From NCBI RefSeq assembly GCF_040183065.1, contig NC_091121.1, positions 39,698,787 through 39,762,786 of the forward strand: a stretch of 64,000 nt of DNA. The letters are read 5' to 3'. Below, piece after piece: positions 55,085 to 64,000 of the stretch. The notes below the pieces were generated by a model. It searched no databases and was not told the DNA's origin. It saw only the letters and a list, made by a program, of their open reading frames with translations. Position 1 is the stretch's first letter. The number at the start of each line of letters is the position of its first letter. The DNA is from Periplaneta americana. Taxonomy: Eukaryota > Arthropoda > Insecta > Blattodea > Blattidae. Made by a program: the position numbers and the translations under genes.

Positions 55085-57130
55085 CTATCTGCCTTTTTCT
55101 CCCTCAGCTTCTCTTGTATTCTCTTCTCCTTTCTCTCTTTTACCTCATCCACGCTCACCTCTCATTCTGTAGTTTATACTTTCTCCATGGTCTCATCACT
55201 TTTGCCACCATTCTCTTCAAACAATTCTTTATTCGCCATTTCGCTATACATCTCCCTTTTCTTTTATTTCTCTTCACTTTCCTCCATTCTGACCACTGTT
55301 TTGTTCAATGATTCAGTCCTTTCTCAGTTCCACGCCTTTCTCCCGTACATTGCCTCCTTCCTCACATCCCTTCCTCCTCCTACATCGCCCTCTTTATCTC
55401 CTATTCTCTCAACTTCTCTATTTTCTCCCTCTTCCCTCTCTCAATTCTCTCTCATCCTCTCTCCCCTCCTTCACCTTTCATTGCTCTGTTCTACTGTCTT
55501 CCAACCTTCCCAGCTTTAACCTATTCTCCTCCAATACACTCATTATCTCCTTAAATCTCCTCTCCCTCTAGTCTCCAACCCTCCCAACATTTTTACACCC
55601 ACTTACCCCTCCGTTCTTTCCAGACCCCTATTCTCATTCCCCCTCTCTTCTCGATACCTCTTTTTCTCCCACGTCACTTTATGACTATACATTTCTTCCT
55701 ATCTCGTCCGTTTCTTTTCTCCTTTCAACTAGACACCTATTCTCTTTCTCTCTTGTCTCTTCTAGACTAATTTTCTCCTCTCGCCCCAACTCGAGATCTC
55801 TTCTCCTCTTCCTCTCTCGTTCCTCTTTTTCTTGTCGTTCTCGACATCTCTTCTCTTGTCCCTTACCTACAACTCTTCTCTTCTTTCTTCTCGACATATG
55901 TTATCTTCTCTTGTCCCTTCTCGACAACTCTCCTCCTCTCTCGTCTATTCTCTTGTCCCTTCTTGCCACCTTTTCTCTTTTTCCTTCTCGACACATCTCT
56001 TGTCCTTTCTCTACAACTCTTCTCTTATTCTTTCTCGATATATTTTACCTTCTCTTATCCCTTCTCGACATTTCTCCTCCTCTCCCGTCTCTTCTCGACT
56101 AGGTCTACTCTTCTCCTCTCTCGTCCCTTCTCTACATCATTTCTTTCTCTTGTCCATTCTCGATACCTTTTCTCTTGTCTCTTCTTGCCACCCTTTCTCT
56201 TTTCCCTTCTCGACACATCTCTACTTTTCTTCTCTTGTCCCTTCTCTACAACTCTTTTCTTCGTCCTTCTCGATATATTTTACCTTCTCTTGTCCCTTGT
56301 CGACATTTCTCCTCCTGTCTCGTCTCTTCTCGACTAGATCTACTCTTCTCCTCTTTCGTTCCTTCTCTACATCATTTCTTTTCTCTTGTCCCTTCTCGAC
56401 ACCTTTTCTCTTTTCCCTTCTCGACACCTTTTCTCTTTTCCCTTCTCGACACATCTCTTCTTCTCTTCTCTTGTTCCTTCTCGACATATCTTCTCTTGTC
56501 CCTCCTCGACATCTCTCCTCCTCTCTCGTCTCTTCTTGACTAGGCCTACTCTTCTATCGTTCCTTCTCGACATCTTTTCTCTCTCGTACCTTCTCGATTA
56601 CTCTTCTCGTACTCTCTCGTCCATCTTCGACACATCGTCCAGTCTCTCGTGCCATCTCGACTCCTCTTATTCTCTTTCGTCCCTTTTCGACCCCTCTTCT
56701 CATCTTTCGTTCCTCATCGATCCCTCTTTTCCTCCATCCCTCTCCCTTTTCGACCCTTCTCCTTCTCTCTCTTCCCGACCTTTGTTCTCTCTCATTTCTT
56801 CTTTAACCTTCCCCTCTCCCGTTTCTTCTCCCTTTTTCCTTCTCCCGTCCTTCGCCCTTCTCTCTAGTCACTTCATTTCCACTCCTCTCTTTCCCTCTCT
56901 TCCCTATATTCCTATTTTCTGTTTTTTCTCTTTTGTTTATTATCCTATTCTCATTCATATTTCTTTCTATTCACTGTCGCTTGTCTCTGCATTCCTCTAT
57001 ATTCCCTTTCTTTCCTTCACCTTGCTATTGTACTAAACTCCACTCTTCTGTATTTGTTCACTATGGCCTCCTGTGTTATTACTTATTATGTACTTTCATA
57101 TTTTCTCCTCTCTTCTCTTCTTCTATTACC
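55085..57130. repeat. pyrimidine-rich tandem repeat array
   Basis: Mostly C and T on the plus strand over 2 kb. The best ordered part (55830-56620) has units built on CTCTTGTCCCTTCTCGACA, spaced about 24-26 bp. The flanks are irregular TCTC/CCTT sequence. The plus-strand frames of 122-235 codons read as SLLDTFSLFPSRH-type runs and are products of the repeat. Confidence 0.9.
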
Positions 57131-57654
57131 TCTACTCTGAATATATCGATGCATCATTAATCCTTTGTTCAGAAAGTAACTATCTTGAACCTATACACTA
57201 ACGTCTGAATAATTCGTACAAAGAGGATATTGATAAATGAATTGGAAATTTCCAGAATGACGGTACAAATGCTTTATGTGACGATAAAAACTCCGCAATA
57301 AATTCTTCAGACAGCATTTAGGGTTAAGGATTTAACAATGTACGTGAGCAGGGAGTGGGCGTAAGATGTGAGCGCAGTCTCTAACTGTTGTAGACGATTA
57401 TAAATTCGCAAGCTGGCAGAAAGCAATACAACACCGCGATTTGTACATTTATGATGAATTATTCATATGGTCTCCTAGTTGGTATGTGATAAGCTGCATT
57501 TATGCTGGGAAGCCACTGACATTCCATTGTTCAAAAGTCCCACTTTTAAAGAAGAGGCAGGTTCATTACATTTAGAACTTTGGCCGAATATGTATTTATG
57601 TAAGAGTTGAATCATACGTATTAGCATCGTTTAAATTGGTTGATTCGCAACGAA
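57131..57654. other. unassigned DNA
   Basis: No recognised feature. Confidence 0.5.
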
Positions 57655-57845
57655 AGAGGAGAGAATGGGAGCAGAAATATTTGAAAGGTACGCGATCGAG
57701 AGTTCTTACAAGGGAAATTAGGGCTATGAATAAGCCTTTTTGCAACTCATCTCACACTGTTTTCACAGTTTCGCTGAAGAAACTTAGAGAATTTTGAATG
57801 GAAAAACCCCGAAAACGGTCATAACTTAATAGCTACCATAAAAAG
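57655..57845. repeat. dispersed repeat shared with 33170-33385
   Basis: Blocks CTTACAAGGGAAATTAGGGC, AACTTAGAGAATTTTGAATG and TAACTTAATAGCTACCA parallel those at 33.2 kb in the same order and orientation. Here it is followed at once by a family-3 LINE 3' end. Confidence 0.55.
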
Positions 57846-57985
57846 GTGAGGTAGACCACATTAAGATATACGGATCATACGCGGAGATTAAGAGGAAGTC
57901 AGAAAATGGGAAAGATTAGAGAATACTGGGTTTGCAGTGAAAGACCTGTTCTTGGATAGAGCACTATGATTAAATGAATGAATAA
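57846..57985 (+). pseudogene. RTE-like LINE family 3, 3' end
   Basis: ACATTAAGATATACGGATCA, GGAAGTCAGAAAATGGGAAA and GGTTTGCAGTGAAAGACCTG are the terminal sequence of family 3. It ends AATGAATGAATAAGG, a short (GAAT) tail. Confidence 0.8.
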
Positions 57986-58157
57986 GGACAAGGAATATCA
58001 CAAGCAAGACTGAATAGCAGCATATCAGACTCGCCGAAGATGTTAAAAGCCTGGACAGAGTTAGTAGTGACGGGGGCGACGCTATCTTCGCTAGACAAGG
58101 AATCTCAGTCTTGCCAAATATCATCAGAGAGGGTAAAATCACAAAGTTACATACTCA

Positions 58158-58159
<2 letters not shown>
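57986..58159. other. unassigned DNA
   Basis: No recognised feature. Confidence 0.4.

Positions 58160-58200
<41 letters not shown>
58160..58200. repeat. (AAT)n microsatellite
   Basis: About 13 AAT units immediately 5' of a LINE fragment. Confidence 0.95.
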
Positions 58201-58380
58201 TATAATGAAAGAGTGGATGAAGAAAGAATAATGCTAAAACTGATCAGAAAGAAGAAAAGGAATTTGTTAGATCACTGGTTGAGAAGAAACTGCCTACTGA
58301 AGGATGTACTAGAAGGAATGGTGAACGGGAAAAGAATTCGGGGCAGAAGAAGATATAAGATAATAGACGACATTAAGATA
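58201..58380 (+). pseudogene. RTE-like LINE family 3, C-terminus, part 1
   Basis: Plus strand: NYNERVDEERIMLKLIRKKK, RNLLDHWLRRNCLLKDVLEG and MVNGKRIRGRRRYKIIDDIK. This is the basic C-terminal tail of a LINE ORF2 protein. Interrupted at 58380 by a foldback MITE; continues at 58618. The RT core is absent. Confidence 0.85.
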
Positions 58381-58619
58381 TGAGCCGTTCAGAGCAAAAG
58401 TGGTGTAAGTCAAAATTGAGTAATGAGGTTTAAAGTAAAAATTCTGTAAAATAAAGCGCAAAGCAGCAATTAATATGTCCTTCTTGCTATTCACTGACTA
58501 CTAATAGTTTAAATAAATTGAATATTAATTGCTACTTTGCGCTGTATTTTACAGAATGTTCAATTTAACCCTCATTACCCATTTTTGACTTACACCACTT
58601 TTGCTCTGAACGGCTCATA
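58379..58619. mobile_element. 237-bp foldback MITE with TA TSD in a LINE
   Basis: The element 58381-58617 starts TGAGCCGTTCAGAGCAAAAG and ends with the inverse CTTTTGCTCTGAACGGCTCA. Arms of over 100 bp also share GTGGTGTAAGTCAAAA and TGCTACTTTGCGCTGTATTT or its inverse. TA flanks both sides (58379-58380 and 58618-58619). Removing the element and one TA restores ATTAAGATATATGGGTCATA, the family-3 LINE sequence. A TA duplication suggests Tc1/mariner-type mobilisation. Not related by sequence to the 214-bp MITE. Confidence 0.87.
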
Positions 58620-58735
58620 TATGGGTCATATGTGGAAACAAAGAGGAAGGCAGAAAATATGAAAGACTGAAGAAAGCTGAGTTTGCAGTGAAAGACATGC
58701 CCTTTGGGCAGAACACTAAATGAAAATTAATTGCT
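58618..58735 (+). pseudogene. RTE-like LINE family 3, 3' end, part 2
   Basis: GGGTCATATGTGGAAACAAA, AGGAAGGCAGAAAATATGAA and TTTGCAGTGAAAGACATGCC, ending AACACTAAATGAA. Direct continuation of 58201-58380. Confidence 0.82.
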
Positions 58736-59410
58736 GAAGACATTGGGATGACGTTTTTTTATATTCAAATCTATTTCTACTAATTTGCAACATTTATTCT
58801 TTTCTTTTAAATTCTAACCATCTGTCCTTTTTGTTTTCGATAATTTTAATATATTTTGAGGTTACCTCTGTTTATGATGTCATTTTATTGTCGTAATATA
58901 ACAAATGAACTCACTATAAAGGTCACTGCTTACATTAACAAGATACATGGCTTCGAAACTACGATTTTACCAAAGTTTAGTATATACAATCATGAAGTTC
59001 AATACGTAGAGAAGTTGCATCCATAGATAGTTGCTGACCACTAGGATCGCTACTATCGCCTCATTATAGACAATGCAAAATAGTACCGGCACAGTCTATT
59101 GTTCCTAGTACCCTCAACAACTCAAGCTCCGTGACTGTATATACTAGACTGTGATTTTACTATGATTCCGAAGACCGTGATGACTTAATTGGGAATTAGA
59201 TGAATTGAATTTATTTTAAATGCGTATTTGTTTGGTGAAATGCAAACAAATTAAATATGATCTAACTTTCGTATTTAAGTTAAATTACAATTAGTTGTGG
59301 ATTAATAACATGTTGGTGAAATTGGCCCTAAATACTGACCAATTAACTTAAAAGCTATTTAATGAGAGCATAAAACTCAATTTGTGTTGGTGAAATGCAT
59401 TGTCCTCTTA
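58736..59410. other. unassigned AT-rich DNA
   Basis: No recognised feature. Confidence 0.5.
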
Positions 59411-60267
59411 AGGGAAGACTCCACTAAAAATGACAACTTTTTTCCTAATCATTTTTAACCAAATTTTGAGAGCATGTTTACTATGTAAAGAACTAACAAA
59501 ATCCAAATTTGTAACTCCCAAATGTTTTTTGGCTTTTAATTTTTTCTATTTTTTTTTTTTAGAAATATTTTCAAACCCAAGTTTTTAGTAGAAGATAATA
59601 TTTTTGAGCTTCCTTTTTTTTTTTTTTTTGTTAGATTCACAAGACATGGAGAAACATTTTTATGCATTCATTTTTATGAAACATCTCATTTATTCACTTT
59701 TAAAAATTGTTTTTAAGTTTTGAAAATGTTATTTTTTCTATAATTCATTAAAAATATATATTAATAAAGTAAACTAGAAGCATTTCCTACAAAATAAATC
59801 CATAAAGACATGCAGCTACCTCATAAATACAGTACTTGCAATAAAATTTTCAAACAGACTGATTAATATTTGGCATAAAAAGTTTGTTTTGAATCAAGAA
59901 AAGTAAACTTACAGAAAAATGGATTTTAAAGTAAAATGAATGTTTACTGTATGTAAGACATACTGTACCTATTAAAATGCTCCTCCGCTACATCCATCTA
60001 GTAATTTCAGGAAGTCAATTTTAAACAAAAATTTACTAGATTTGTAATCAGAAATTTGTAAAACAGAATTCTTTGATGAAAAAATAATTTTGACAAATCT
60101 CTTAATGCTACGTCCCCTTACAATCATAATTTTAAAAAGTTGTAACCATATTTGTAATCAGAATTAAACTAAATCCATTTGGGATATGAAAATATACAAT
60201 CTAAAGAAGTGAAATAGTCAATATAAATATTGTTGAAAATTTTCATGATTTTCAGTGGGGTCTCCCC
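59411..60267. mobile_element. possible inverted-end element, AT-rich interior
   Basis: Left end AGGGAAGACTCCACTAAAAA (59411-59430). The right end, read in reverse from 60267, is GGGGAGACCCCACTGAAAAT. The match is imperfect over about 20 bp. The interior is very AT-rich with T runs and no coding capacity. CTTA left and ATAAG right could be remnants of a target duplication, but this is weak. Confidence 0.45.
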
Positions 60268-60369
60268 ATAAGTGTCAATTAAAAAGAGTTTATGTAACAA
60301 TTAAACTTAAATGTGTTTGATGAAATCGGCGATTTATAAGAATTTCTTTGGATGAGATTATTTCGCTAA

Positions 60370-60628
60370 CAAGGAGAGGACATGCTCTGTATATCACCGA
60401 ATGGAATAAGATTGTGTGAGATGAAAGTACAAGACATCCTGTTTAAAGTCATACCTGGTATGGGTGGCCAATGACCCCTCGTTTTGAAAATATTGGCTAT
60501 TTTTTGTGACATACTTCCGTTAGGTGCTCAATAGGGAAGCATTAGACCGTGTAACAGCGTAGCCCATATGGTTGGATTTGAGTTGTTATCCAAGCAACCT
60601 GAGTTCGAATCTTAACTGGTCCTATATT
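60370..60628 (+). repeat. inverted repeat pair, left copy (tRNA-like end)
   Basis: Matches 61150-61398 in the opposite orientation. Shared blocks: CTCTGTATATCACCGAAT, TTTAAAGTCATACCTGGTAT, GGGTGGCCAATGAC and AATAGGGAAGCATTAGAC. A tRNA-like end then follows with GTTGGAT and ACCTGAGTTCGAATCTTAAC (B-box-like). Followed by a T-rich run (60629-60642). Confidence 0.78.
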
Positions 60629-60642
60629 TTTTTTCTTTTAAT

Positions 60643-61086
60643 AATGATTAATATTGTGATCACAGTTACCTATTTACAAACCTATATCATATTTCTCAAT
60701 GTATTGAATGCTTCATCATGTTTTAAACAATTTACTAACATTGTATTGTAAAGGATAAACAATGAAATACTGCTCACGTAGGAAGGTAAGATGTGTCACT
60801 GGTGTCTGTTCTATTTCTGTAGCAGCTATTCCATTTCATTTTGTACCCGATTCATTATGATCTCATAAAAACATACAAAACATACAAAACATACATATTT
60901 CCTGCACCATGCACAGCAAATGAAAGACGGTTGTCCACAGTCACACACATTTTTCCGCACTTCTGCTGCGAAACAGATATCATTCATATTCACAAACACT
61001 TCTCGTTCGTTTATCAATTTTGTTGCATACCACGCATATTTCAACATGGCTTTGAATATAGGAACTGACAACTGAAAGTGAATTAA

Positions 61087-61087
<1 letters not shown>
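60643..61087. other. unassigned DNA between inverted copies
   Basis: A minus-strand frame (60826-61161) reads AEVRKNVCDCGQPSFICCAW then CRKYVCFVCFVCF, which is cysteine-rich. Its N-terminal half is encoded by the AAT repeat. The pattern C-CGQ-S-ICC-WC-KYVC-VC could be chance, or a fragment of a PiggyBac-type C-terminal zinc finger; not enough to call. Confidence 0.35.

Positions 61088-61135
<48 letters not shown>
61088..61135. repeat. (AAT)n microsatellite
   Basis: About 16 AAT units adjoining the right inverted copy. Confidence 0.95.
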
Positions 61136-61149
61136 TCAAGCTTTAAAAT

Positions 61150-61398
61150 ATGAGAAGGCATTAGATTTCGAACTCAAGTTGCCTGGATGACAACTCAGCA
61201 TCCAACCACCATTACACAGTCTAATGCTTCCCTATTAGGCACCTAACTGAAGTATATAATAAACAAATGCCAATATTTCCAAAACGAGGAGTCATTGGCC
61301 ACCCATACCAGGTATGACTTTAAACAGTGTGTCTTGTACCTTAATGTCACAACATCTGATTTAATTCGGTGATATACAGAGCGTGTCCTCTCCTCGTA
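61150..61398 (-). repeat. inverted repeat pair, right copy
   Basis: Reverse-orientation counterpart of 60370-60628, about 80-85% similar by eye. Its tRNA-like end (minus strand GTTGGATGCTGAGTTGTCAT and AACTTGAGTTCGAAATCTAA) faces the AAT repeat. Confidence 0.78.
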
Positions 61399-61404
61399 AG
61401 TAAG

Positions 61405-62100
61405 AAATAATAAGTTCATCATCATCTGCATTACGGTATGGACCATAAGATCCGTTCCACTCCAATCAAATCAAAACTGGTCCCGCCATCTTTTTGTGGG
61501 TCTTCCTGGGTTTCTTCTCCCACGGGGGTCGTGACTGTATATTGTTCTGGTAATTGACGTTTCTGGCATGCGCTGTATATGCTCCCTCCAATTGTTTTGA
61601 TGTCTTCTTATTATATCTATAATATTGTGCATTTTTAATTCGGATCTAATGTCTTCACTTCTCTTTTTATCAAATAGTGTATAGCCAGCCACAAACCTCA
61701 AAAATTTCAATTCAACAGCCTCAATTCTTCTCTCGTCTTTCTTCCTTAAAACCCAGTTCTCACATCCATACAGTAAAGCTGGTAAAGCCATCACTTTGTA
61801 AAACTTTAGTGATGTTTCTTTCCGAACTTTCCTACCTAAAGTTCGACGTATTGTTCCACAAAAATAATTAAAAGCATTTAGCTTATCATCTATTTCTCGG
61901 CTCTTGTTATAAGTGACGTTGCAGCCTAGATATTTGAACGTGTTCACTTGTTCTATGGGTTTATTGTTTAGTACAATTTTTGTTCTGATTGGATAAGATC
62001 CTAACAATGCCATTACTTTTGTTTTATCAGTCCAGCTAATATTTGATTGGAGACTTTGAGTAAGATAATGTCCCCTAAAGAGGTTACCAACCTCTTGTAG
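61405..62100 (-). pseudogene. RTE-like LINE, C-terminal half (family 4 relative)
   Basis: Minus strand: after NISWTDKTK (frameshift near 62013) it reads VMALLGSYPIRTKIVLNNKP, NTFKYLGCNVTY, LPALLYGCENWVLRKKDERR, VELKFLRFVAGYTLFDKKRS and GRRNPGRPTKRWRDQF. This is the same architecture as the remnant at 21474-22222, with similar 'K.K.MA..G..PIR' and 'GRP.KRWRDQ' blocks, but a distinct subfamily. A short TCATCATC lies at the 3' end (61414-61425). The RT catalytic part is missing. Confidence 0.85.
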
Positions 62101-62935
62101 GGTAAGATCATGATGGGATAATAAGTTAATTTCTTTAAATATCTTTCATTTTTCTGCCAACTCTGGTTGGAGAACATTGCGGTACATATGAGCTCTGAGA
62201 TCATTGCGCAAGTTCCTCACTTAACAGTCTCCGAGGGATCGCTTATAAAAAGTGTCTGTAATTTATTTAGGTGTTTTCATTCAATCTGTGCTCGCCGCTG
62301 AGGTTTCCGATATAATTGGGTGTAAGCTCCCCGGTGTACGCGGCTATCACATTATGCATGAGCCTAGCCTTGGAAATAATTATACGCTTCGGGTATACGA
62401 ACCCATTTCGCGTGTATGAAATATGACAACGACAAAATCATTGTACAAAAATGTCGTGTAATGAAGGAATTTGCATATGCTGTAGGATCTTATTTACTCT
62501 CTCTGTAGATAATTATCCTTATGGACATTGAGTGCATATCTTAACGAAGATACAAGGCGCACATGAAGCTATTTTTACATCACAGGGTGACACGGAAATT
62601 GTAGTACTTCATTCCTTTAGGATAACTGTATTTTTAATCTTCATAAATTATCTTTGCCGGTCAATTTTCAAATTCTGTACCTCCCTTGCATTTCTGTCTG
62701 ATTAATAACCCCCAACCGAGAGGCAAGGTATAATTTATTTTCTTTCTTATTACATATTTTATCAAATCCTTATCATTATAAATGTGGCTTGTAAAATAAA
62801 GAAAACAACTATAAGACTTCAACTTTACCAATAAACACAATAAAAATATTAAATTTTGAAAATGTTGTCGGATATAGCAGCTCATTTTGAGCATCCCTAG
62901 TACCGAATAAATAGTTTTAAGGGGTAGGTACAGCT
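62101..62935. other. unassigned DNA
   Basis: No recognised gene or element. Confidence 0.5.
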
Positions 62936-64000
62936 TTAGAATTTAGAATTTAGAATTAGCCCGTAGAATCCCTGTAGGGCAAGGGCCTCTTGGCTGGCAA
63001 GGTGGCTATTCTGGCATTTCCGCGTAGGAAATATCTAGCTTATTATTGATTTTTGTGAAAAATGTTACATAAACGTTTCTGTAAAAATGATTTCCGATAA
63101 GTTTTATTCTTTACAAAATTTTGATAGGACTGATATTTAATGAGATAAATGAGTTTTAAAATTAAAATGACGCCATCTAAGACGGTGCAATGAAATAACA
63201 AATGACTTCGTCTATAAGGGGCCTTGGACAACAACAATCGAAAAAGGGGCCTTGGACAGCAACAATCGAAAGATATTAAACTTAGCCTACAGACAATGTG
63301 TCTGTGATTGTATGAAGTAATATCGGAAGCTAAATTAACCGATTTGTATAATTCATTATTATTTCACCATTGGAAAGTGTAGTTTCTCTAGATGGACATA
63401 CTGTTATAATGATATTACAGTAACTTCTTAGTAAATCGAGGACAGTATAACATTAAAATAGCTTCCTACTGTATGCACAGAAAATTTGATAGGCATTTTT
63501 ATACATTCGTTTTCTGTATTTCTTAAAATAATATTTATGTACTCACTCATTTTAATCTCAGAGAATTAACGAACAACGAGAGTGTATTGATTTAGTATGC
63601 AGTAATAGTACTTTAGCTTAGCAATCCATTATTTTATAATTCAGATTTTAACTATGCTCAATCGAATCGTGTTAAAATAGGCTACATAAAATAGACTATA
63701 TATGCAATAAATGCAATGCAAAAAAAGAAATGGGTAATGAGCCAAGCAGATTATGTTGCGCTGTTGTAAAAGTTGTTTCTTCTAAGATTCAAGTGCCCCC
63801 ACAACAAATTAAAAACTTTCTTATCGGAGTACATCCGTTATCAACGCATATGTAGCCGAAAATATTCTGGTAATTTTCGCTTTTCCAAAAATAATTGGTG
63901 TTAACATATTGTATAATTATTCATCCTGAGACCGAAAATCGCTTTTTTGACATTTTTGTGTGTATATCTGTCTGTCTGGATGTTTGTTACCTTTTCACGC
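62936..64000 (-). repeat. long dispersed insect repeat, inverted copies, cut by window end
   Basis: 63050-63420 is the reverse complement of 29510-29830 (shared AAGGCCCCTTATAGACGAAG, TTTGATAGGACTGATATTTA). 63850-64000 is the reverse complement of 29970-30130 (ACCTTTTCACGC at the very end, CAAAAATAATTGGT). The two blocks are in changed order relative to the 29-kb copy, so at least two fragments are present. A 24-bp piece, GGGGCCTTGGACAACAACAA with TCGA, is duplicated in tandem at 63219-63269. Confidence 0.65.

Noticed and set aside
55832-57036. 235- and 216-codon frames rich in Ser/Leu/Phe
   Set aside because: Pyrimidine-rich tandem repeat; composition alone explains the lack of stops.

Overview
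This window looks like intergenic or intronic DNA from a large, repeat-rich insect genome. It is AT-rich. I found no convincing host gene: no multi-exon gene, no conserved housekeeping domain and no intact tRNA or rRNA gene. Everything I can identify is a mobile-element remnant, a dispersed repeat or a tandem array. The C-terminal reverse-transcriptase sequences of the RTE-type elements, including a terminal (AAGT)n tail, resemble copies I associate with cockroaches and termites (Blattodea, for example Periplaneta). That assignment is from memory and was not searched.

Layout. 1-1.44 kb: a 46-bp AT-rich minisatellite. 2-9 kb: a hAT-type MITE with an 8-bp target-site duplication (TSD), tRNA-derived SINEs, a PIF/Harbinger-like element with TTA TSDs, the first copy of a 214-bp foldback MITE and a decayed hAT transposase. 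9-13 kb: retrotransposon 3' ends, SINE heads and a CR1/Jockey-like LINE whose reverse transcriptase is split by the second copy of the foldback MITE. 14-19.5 kb: a decayed transposase N-terminus, then two large tandem arrays. 20-30 kb: a second transposase N-terminus, two LINE remnants, a 678-bp palindromic repeat, AATA-rich sequence, a well-preserved 5'-truncated RTE copy with a 16-bp TSD, and a long dispersed repeat. 31-33 kb: a 30-bp-period array. 33-37 kb: a dimeric SINE, a LINE 3' end and an RTE fragment broken by a mariner-like element and by a SINE with an inverted 5' half. 40-46 kb: SINEs and one LINE carrying two insertions, next to another LINE carrying a hAT-like insertion. 47-52 kb: SINEs (one nested inside another), a LINE 3' end, and two transposase pieces in opposite orientation. 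52-57 kb: the second copy of the 678-bp repeat, then a purine-rich array followed by a pyrimidine-rich array. 57-64 kb: LINE fragments, a foldback MITE with TA TSDs, an inverted repeat pair and another copy of the long dispersed repeat.

Relationships. The main content is a layered insertion record. Several young elements can be placed exactly because their target-site duplications survive and because removing them rejoins an older element. Many (ATT)n, (AAGT)n, (GAAT)n and (TCA)n microsatellites sit at LINE or SINE 3' ends. The longest open reading frames (up to 550 codons) all lie in tandem arrays with periods that are mostly multiples of three or that lack stop triplets. They are very unlikely to be genes.

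I did not find a new multi-gene biological system. The items most worth follow-up are the 214-bp foldback MITE family, the 5'-inverted SINE, the two-copy palindromic repeat and the two-level tandem arrays.
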